Origin: Macrobrachium rosenbergii
Lineage: Eukaryota > Arthropoda > Malacostraca > Decapoda > Palaemonidae
DNA: 64,000 nucleotides
NCBI RefSeq assembly: GCF_040412425.1
Contig: NC_089744.1
Location: 37,580,099 to 37,644,098 of the forward strand
Direction of reading: 5' to 3'
The notes beneath the pieces are model-generated. The model was not told the DNA's origin, did not search any database, and worked only from the letters and a program-made list of their open reading frames with translations. Positions 57,400 through 64,000 of this stretch are shown piece after piece (within the stretch, counting starts at the first letter, position 1; each line of letters begins with the position of its first letter). Position numbers and translations under genes: made by a program.

Positions 57400-58010
57400 C
57401 GGAGATCAGAAACCTCGATGACATCACAACTAATGCAACCGAGGATCAGTCAAATTAGAACCCCGCAACATAACTCACTAAAAATTGATGCAAAGGAGAC
57501 TCAACCTCCTGACTTCACTAGAAACTAATCCAGCAGAATTAGTTATAGCCTATGTCTGTCACATCGTCATGAAGTAACGCAACAAAACCCAAGTTATATT
57601 CACGTCATTTTGATACAAACTATGCTAATGCTACAGCAATTCGATCGAGTTAGAATTGCATCGCATCTTTACAAACTACAGCAACAGAAAACCAATAAAG
57701 TTAAAACCTCTTCACGTTACAACTAAAGCCGGAGAAAACCAGTTAAGTTACATCGTCGTCAAGTTGCAAACTACAGCAACAGAACACCCGTCAAGTTTGA
57801 CCCGTATTATGTTGAAAATTAATGTATGGGATATCAAATAAATCTAGCTTATTACCTGGAAGATCGTTACAAAATTAACGCAACAAAAAAATAACCTAGT
57901 TAGAACCTAGTGACATCTTTAAAAAAAATAATAATAATGATTAACAGATTTCATTATGAAGCTTCTTACATCGTACAAACTGACGCAACAGAAAACCTCA
58001 CACCACTCGC
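57400..58010. repeat. Degenerate ~50-bp tandem repeat
   Basis: The phrase ACAAACTA(A/C)(C/A)GCAACAGAAAACC with GTTAGAACCT and TCACATCGT around it recurs about every 48-55 bp (57436, 57579, 57680, 57773, 57876, 57983 and weaker copies). High divergence implies an old array. Confidence 0.6.
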
Positions 58011-58234
58011 AAGCGAATCAGAATGCAATGGTCAAAATAACAATGACAAAGACCCATGCTCTCAAGTGTTAAGCCACAACTGTCCAATGAATATCGATTT
58101 CACTTAATCTAGGAAACAACGGGAATATAATGATAAACCCTCCTACCCCAACATGGATTCTAGTCAATGCCTTTTACGGTTAAAAGTAGGGTGCTAGTGA
58201 CCATATCTACTCAGAGAACGTGATACACACACAC

Positions 58235-58236
<2 letters not shown>

Positions 58237-58306
<70 letters not shown>

Positions 58307-58445
58307 CAGAAAGCTACAAACGTCCTTTAATATCAATTCACTCTACCTCGGAAATAATATAATATATGTTACTGAGGTGAGTGAGTGATATTAAATATCG
58401 TTACTCTTTTCTGATTGTATATGAACGGTGATGTGATAAATAGTC

Positions 58446-58526
<81 letters not shown>
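58237..58526. repeat. Two (AT)n microsatellites
   Basis: 58237-58304 and 58447-58526. Confidence 0.97.
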
Positions 58527-58530
<4 letters not shown>

Positions 58531-58596
58531 CGTATACCTAATTACCTAAAAAATTACTTCAGATCTCCTTTGTGGGACATTAACTAGTCTACGGTC

Positions 58597-58642
58597 TCCC
58601 CTGTATGAAAACTGTCTTTAACTGCACAGGTTACTGAAAGCA

Positions 58643-58721
<79 letters not shown>

Positions 58722-58769
58722 TTCCTGCATGAAAACTGTCAATAATGGCATAGGTTATTGAAAGCAATG

Positions 58770-58851
<82 letters not shown>
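58597..58851. repeat. Duplicated unit carrying (GA)n
   Basis: CTGTATGAAAACTGTC, then CAGGTTACTGAAAGCAAT and (GA)n (to 58718) is followed directly by CTGCATGAAAACTGTC, then TAGGTTATTGAAAGCAAT and (GA)n (to 58851). So a unit that includes the microsatellite was tandemly duplicated. Confidence 0.9.
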
Positions 58852-58854
<3 letters not shown>

Positions 58855-58859
58855 TAAAT

Positions 58860-61110
58860 TCAAACTATTCTGGTTTTCTTACAGCTATGATAACCGTGGA
58901 CATCGTAGTTGAGATGCAGCCAAGCTCAATGGAAGAAACACTTGCAATGACGTCTTGTTCGTCCCAAAGTTTACATGAAACCCACATCAATATTAATCAC
59001 CCTTACTGGAAAAACAAGTAGGCGAGGCTTTCAACGGAATCACTTAATTACAGTACATTAAAAATATTTTACAAAAATAACTAAAACATAAACACTCTTT
59101 AGCATCCGGTCATACAAAAATTTTACTCATGTTAGAATTAATAAAAATCAGTCGGGAATGACTTTTCTATTTCCGACTTGAAACATCTGATCTTATGATT
59201 CATTGCAACACTACATTTCTCACAAGTGAAAGACACTTCTTGTCAAACCTTGCACAACTGATTACCATAATCCTCCAGATAGCACCATCTCACCTTTAGT
59301 TTTCATGATGAGTATAGGAAAGGACAAAACTGAGAAAGAAAACTGGAGAGAAGACGGACGCCAATACCATAATACATCCAGTGTTATATGAGCCAGCATA
59401 AAACTTGCAAGCGAATCAATAAACATTCATTAGACTGTGAAGTTGTTTCCTGCAGAATTCACCTAGCCCCTTTAATCTGACTGAAACCAGTAACTGAATC
59501 GCAACTGAAACCAGGCTAACGTATTCCAACGGTAATAACTTTGAGTCACCTCCACGGGCTCAGCTAGCACCAGGCGAGGGTTAAGAGATACAGACATAAT
59601 TCAGAGGAACTCTGCAACATCGCAAATTTCAGTCAAGGCTTGTCATGGTTCGGAGCAAGTTTGTTTTTCTTCACTGCTCGGCGAACGTGAATTCCGTATA
59701 ATACAAACAGCTTTTTCCCGCGACATCTCACCGAGCCTGAAGTAGCTTCTTTACAAAGGTGTGCTGGTGTGTCAGCCTGTTAATGCAAATGGGTAAAAGA
59801 GAGCGTCAATTTCAGAGAGAGAAAACGAGAACATTGACGATTTACCAACCGATCGAAAACTTCATTAAAGCTTACCTCGAAACAAAGATTATTAGTCAGG
59901 GGACAGTAATGTGCGAAAGTCAAGAAAACAGGTGTACAATTCTCAAACTAGCACGGTGTAATTCTGAAGGACAAGATAGAACCAGTCAAAAACGACGACG
60001 ATACGTCCTTACAGTTAGTTCAGCAAGGCGTCAAACATATAGGAATAAGTCTTCTTTTATTTCTTTATATGTGTACTTACAAATATTACATTCTGGAATA
60101 AACTGTAAAAGCGACAATATAAAGCAGGAGGAACAAGTATCAACAATAATCACACAGGTAATATAAAGTAATGAGGAACAGGAAAAAAATGATTGAGGTA
60201 GCTCACAGGAGTTATGAAGCAATCTGAAATCAATTTTGCTGCATAGATTACAAGTCAATCATTGCGCCCTTCACAGCTACAAATCCCGATAGGGATTAAG
60301 CATTCGGGTCAATAGGGAACGAAGCATTGTCGACAGGACATTCGTAAACATGCGTATTGAATCATTTAAAGGTAAAATGATTTAAAGGTTAGTGTGAAAC
60401 AAACAGCCAATATCTTTTTCTCGAGCAATATCTAAGATTTCAAATAAATAATAAAACTGCAATAACAACAAAACTGAATACGCCAACTGACAAGGACCTT
60501 TCCAAGTAAGTTTGCTTGTCACGTTAAATCTATATTATCAAAATGAGCCAAGGACTCCATAGGTAGTCTAGGTAGTCACTGTTAACACAGATTCATATTA
60601 CTATTACTATTACGACACAAAAGACTTCAAGGGGAAGTTTGTGCATAACATGAAGTCTGTAACCCTAAGAGAAAGAAGGAAAACGGGGTATGGAATTAAA
60701 AAAGCATTTACTTAGAAACTGCAACCATAATATATCCTGGCGAATGGCAATGTCCTAAATAATACATGATAAAAAAGAAACACTTCAGTATACGATACAA
60801 TTAAACATATAAAAAAACTCAATATATATAAGAAACAATTACACCAAAGGTCTGTAACTGTCTCACCCATTTTGAAACTGGGTCAATTTCAAAACGACAT
60901 GACGCAACATAAATCGATTTCCTCACAGTAGACAAAGAGATCAAAGCTACATGCTGCTATAAATGCGTCATTCACAGCACTCTTTTATGATCAATAAGAT
61001 CTGCACGAAGCTTCTATCTTGGTCACAAGACTGGCGCAAAATAGTATCAGGCGTTATATTTCTTTTATGGTGTGGCGACTGAGAAGGGTCGGGCTTCCCA
61101 GACAAAGGGT
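58860..61110. other. No recognised gene
   Basis: The longest plus-strand frame (59759-60166, 135 residues) has no family motif and no splice context I can defend. No repeats or RNA genes are seen. Confidence 0.4.
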
Positions 61111-61114
61111 ATTT

Positions 61115-62312
61115 TAGAAAACACTTTAGTGGAAAGAGAAGGTCTCAGTCTGAATGGCTAAAACACTTTAGTGGAAAGAGGTCTCAGTCTGACTGGCTAA
61201 AACACTTTAGTGGAAAGAGAAGGTCTGTCTGAATGGCTAAAACACTTTAGTGGAGAGAGGTCTCAGTCTGTGTGGGTAAAACACTTTAAAGGACAGGTTT
61301 CAGTCTGAATGGCTAAAACACTTTAGTGGAAAGAGGTCTCAGTCTGTGTGGGTTAAGCACTTCAAAGGAGAGACAGTCTCAGTCTGAATGGATAAAACAC
61401 TTTAGTGGAAAAAGGTCTCAGTCTACGTGGATAAAACACTTTAGTGGAAAAAGGTCTCAGTCTGAATGGCTAAAACACTTTAGTGGGAAGAGAAGGTCTC
61501 AGTCTGAATGGCTAAAACACTTTAGTGGAGAGAGGTCTCAGTCTGTGTGGGTAAAACACTTTGAAGGTGAGAAGGTTTCAGTCTGAATGGCTAAAACACT
61601 TTAGTGGAAAGAGGTCTCAGTCTGTGTGGGTTAAGCACTTCAAAGGAGAGACAGTCTCAGTCCGAATGGATAAAACACTTTAGTGGAAAAAGGTCTCAGT
61701 CTACGTGGATAAAACACTTTAGTGGAAAAGGTCTCAGTCTGAATGGCTAAAACACTTTAGTGGAAAGAGAAGGTCTCAGTCTGAATGGCTAAAACACTTT
61801 AGTGGAGAGAGGTCCCAGTCTGTGTGGGTAAAACACTTTGAAGGTGAGAAGGTTTCAGTCTGAATGGCTAAAACACTTTAGTGGAAAGAGGTCTCAGTCT
61901 GTGTGGGTTAAGCACTTCAAAGGAGAGACGGTCTCAGTCTGAATGGATAAAACACTTTAGTGGAAAAAGGTCTCTGTCTACGTGGATAAAACACTTTAGT
62001 GGAAAAAGGTCTCAGTCTGAATGGCTAAAACACTTTTGTGGAAAGAGAAGGTCTCAGTCTGAATGGATAAAAGGCTTAGTGGAAAGAGACGGTCTGTCTG
62101 AATGGATAAAACACTCTGTTGGAAAGAGAAGGTCTCAGTCTGAATGGATAAAACACTTTACTAGAATGAGGTCTCAGTTTCAATGAATAAAACACTTTAC
62201 TGGAAGGAGAGGGTCTCAGTCTCAATGGATAAAACACTTTACTGTAAGGAGAGGGTCTAGGTCTGAATGGATAAAACACTAATGGAATGAGAGGGTCTCA
62301 GTCTGAGTGGAT
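61115..62312. repeat. 39/42-bp satellite with ~278-bp higher-order period
   Basis: Basic unit AAACACTTTAGTGGAAAGAG (or plus AAG) then GTCTCAGTCTGAATGGCTA, about 39-42 bp, about 29 copies. A variant unit with GTGTGGGTTAAGCACTTCAA recurs at 61347, 61625 and 61902, that is every 277-278 bp, and the order of other variants (TACGTGGATAAAACAC, GTGAGAAGGTTTCAG) repeats with it. Units of 39 and 42 bp keep frame and give SQSEWLKHFSGKR-type readings, which I regard as incidental. Confidence 0.95.
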
Positions 62313-62401
62313 GCGATGAAATATATTGATAGATGGAGTACTAATTTACTTATAATGATCATTCTGATAACTGCACTTCTCACAAATGAAAAATAAAACA
62401 C

Positions 62402-62402
<1 letters not shown>

Positions 62403-62467
<65 letters not shown>
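62403..62467. repeat. (GA)n microsatellite
   Basis: About 32 GA units. Confidence 0.98.
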
Positions 62468-62470
<3 letters not shown>

Positions 62471-62680
62471 TATATACCTTTTGATATAGACATATTACAA
62501 ACGTGATTAACAGTAGCCAAGGGACAGGCGCTTACATGATACAGTGGCAATGATCCACACTTTTTTCCCTTAGAATGTTTATTGCACATAACAAAAATTT
62601 GGTTTCCATACATCTGAGGTTGAATAAAATAGCTACGGGAACGCAATAAACTCATTAAAGCGGTTTTTTTGCACAAAGCT

Positions 62681-62691
62681 TTCTCTCTCTT

Positions 62692-62722
<31 letters not shown>

Positions 62723-62750
62723 ATTCTCTCTCTCTCTCTTTCTCTCTCTC
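62681..62750. repeat. (CT)n microsatellite, interrupted
   Basis: CT repeats broken by TT and AT insertions. Confidence 0.93.
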
Positions 62751-62754
62751 ACTA

Positions 62755-64000
62755 TCAAAATCCACGGCTGTTAACTAAAGATCAGTCGTGTTGCACGAGT
62801 ATTCACTCAAAATAATTATAAAAGTGGTATTCATTCTCGTATGGAATGAACACAACAAAAATGAAATAAAACTGCAATGCACTATACTGTATTCCAGAAT
62901 AAATAACAGAAACAACACAAAAGTATCGTATCTCTAGGATAATCAAAAGGTCGTCATATTTGGAAGAAAAGCATCACCCCTTGATGGCAACCACCTACTG
63001 AAGCAAATATGAAAGCATTTTCAAAGTTACCCAAGGGAGGAAAAAGCAACCTCCGCAATTCCAAAGATATTTTTAACTTTATTAAGCAAGCAAACGTGAT
63101 CAAAGTACTCAACACACATTCATTATCTTTACTAAAGAAAGCACTACGGGCATCAAGTAAGGACGTTGTTTGAAGATCAGCACAAGATAATGAATAGGGA
63201 TTATAAGAAATAGATACCCCGTATGAAAATGACACATCAGGGATTCCAAGTCGAAGAAACCATGACTGTCTTCTCAGCTCGATTAGCATTGACTTATGAA
63301 ACTCTTATAACCCTGAAGGCGCTCTCCAACAGGACCCCTAATGGTGCCATGATTTCCCCCAAAAAATTAGCAACGATACGCGTAATCGTTGGCAAAAGCT
63401 CAGGGTCACTGACCTCAGGACATCAGTGGCAAAGCCAGTCTGTAATATCTTGCCTTGTGAGTGACAAGCGCATGATCATTCGACCAACCACAGTGGATAG
63501 AATGACGAGCCCACAACTGCCGCCGTCATTCCTAGCTTCCCATTTCTAACAACGAGATTCTACGACCAAAGAACTGCACTGCAAAATTATGTGAGGTCCA
63601 AACATTTTACTTTTTATGAAAACAAAAGATAAAGGCATAGTATTTTTATGCCCAATAACAAAATATACGTTTTCCTATGAAAAAACAAGACTTATGTAAC
63701 AAAATGTTTTTCTAACAAAAATACACTATGTCAAGTAACAATGTGTCTTTTTAAAAAACAAATTTTTCCTAACAATAACAGACTTATGCAAGTAAAAAAA
63801 TATTCTCTTTCTAACAAAATATCTTTTTCTAACAGACTTATGGCAAGTAACTAAATATCTCATTTTCCAACAAAATATATCTTTTTCTAACAACAGTAGA
63901 CAAAAGGGCGGGAAAAAGGACAGACGTTTGAGTGTACTATAGAGTCTTTCAATGACCACTGAGAGAAACGGAGACTTCACTGCAAGCTCTAAACCTTGCT
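62755..64000. other. No confident gene; unclassified frames at 62.95-63.55 kb
   Basis: Two overlapping frames of 111 (minus, 63289-62954) and 108 (plus, 63223-63549) residues lie in a stretch less AT-rich than its surroundings. I recognise no domain in either. From 63600 to 63900 the motif TTTTTCTAACAAAATA with variants recurs loosely. A transposon fragment is possible. Confidence 0.3.

Noticed and set aside
59759..60166. 135-residue plus-strand frame
   Set aside because: No recognisable domain, unusual composition for this AT-rich region is absent, and no flanking exons are found.
61326..62186. Two frames of 86 and 101 residues with SQSEWLKHFSGKR repeats and similar starts
   Set aside because: They follow the 39/42-bp satellite. 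Both strands are open in places and neighbouring units carry stops, so a gene is not supported.
63223..63549. 108-residue plus-strand frame and overlapping 111-residue minus-strand frame
   Set aside because: No domain recognised. Overlapping open frames on both strands suggest a decayed element rather than a gene; left as unclassified.

Overview
The window is eukaryotic nuclear DNA. It has an intron-rich protein gene with GT-AG splice sites, very many dinucleotide and trinucleotide microsatellites, tandem satellites, and several layers of transposable elements. The mix of DIRS-like, RTE, Tigger and TTAA-flanked elements, together with two repeat families that I recall from shrimp and prawn sequences (memory only, not searched), suggests a decapod crustacean, perhaps a caridean prawn. 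That placement is inference.

The only host gene I can support is a homolog of CECR2, the chromatin-remodelling (CERF complex) subunit, on the minus strand. Six consecutive exons (25324 down to 13485) join in frame into 323 full codons. They match the CECR2 N-terminal region: the SWWE block, the DSLRVEPLG and YWYFYGTR block, and the DFLPE block. A charged coiled-coil segment follows. The bromodomain exons are not seen and probably lie beyond the left edge. The first exon is unresolved; two low-confidence candidates (near 28.05 kb and 43.07 kb) are listed.

Region 0-2.3 kb holds a 5'-truncated DIRS-like retrotransposon on the minus strand (RT, RNase H, start of tyrosine recombinase), broken by stops and frameshifts. 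Region 3.06-13.28 kb is a nested stack. A degenerate DIRS-like element (gag plus recombinase relic, RT/RNase H absent) is bounded by inverted homologous blocks. An RTE LINE with a perfect 13-bp target duplication is inserted in it, an 812-bp TTAA-flanked MITE is inserted in the LINE, and two copies of a SINE-like repeat are inserted in the gag region. Region 13.3-25.3 kb is the CECR2 gene, whose introns carry a LINE relic and a complete but dead Tigger/pogo transposon.

From 25.3 kb to the right edge I see no confident host exon. This part holds a 75-bp satellite (31.9-34.1 kb), a 39/42-bp satellite with a ~278-bp higher-order period (61.1-62.3 kb), foldback elements with microsatellites as loops (34.8, 52.5 and 54.1 kb), a decayed coiled-coil coding relic (35.3-36.4 kb), a GC-rich tandem block (36.9-37.3 kb), a degenerate LINE (44.6-46.3 kb), a foldback element (47.3-47.6 kb), and more copies of the SINE-like repeat. 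That repeat occurs nine times in the window, always in the same orientation.
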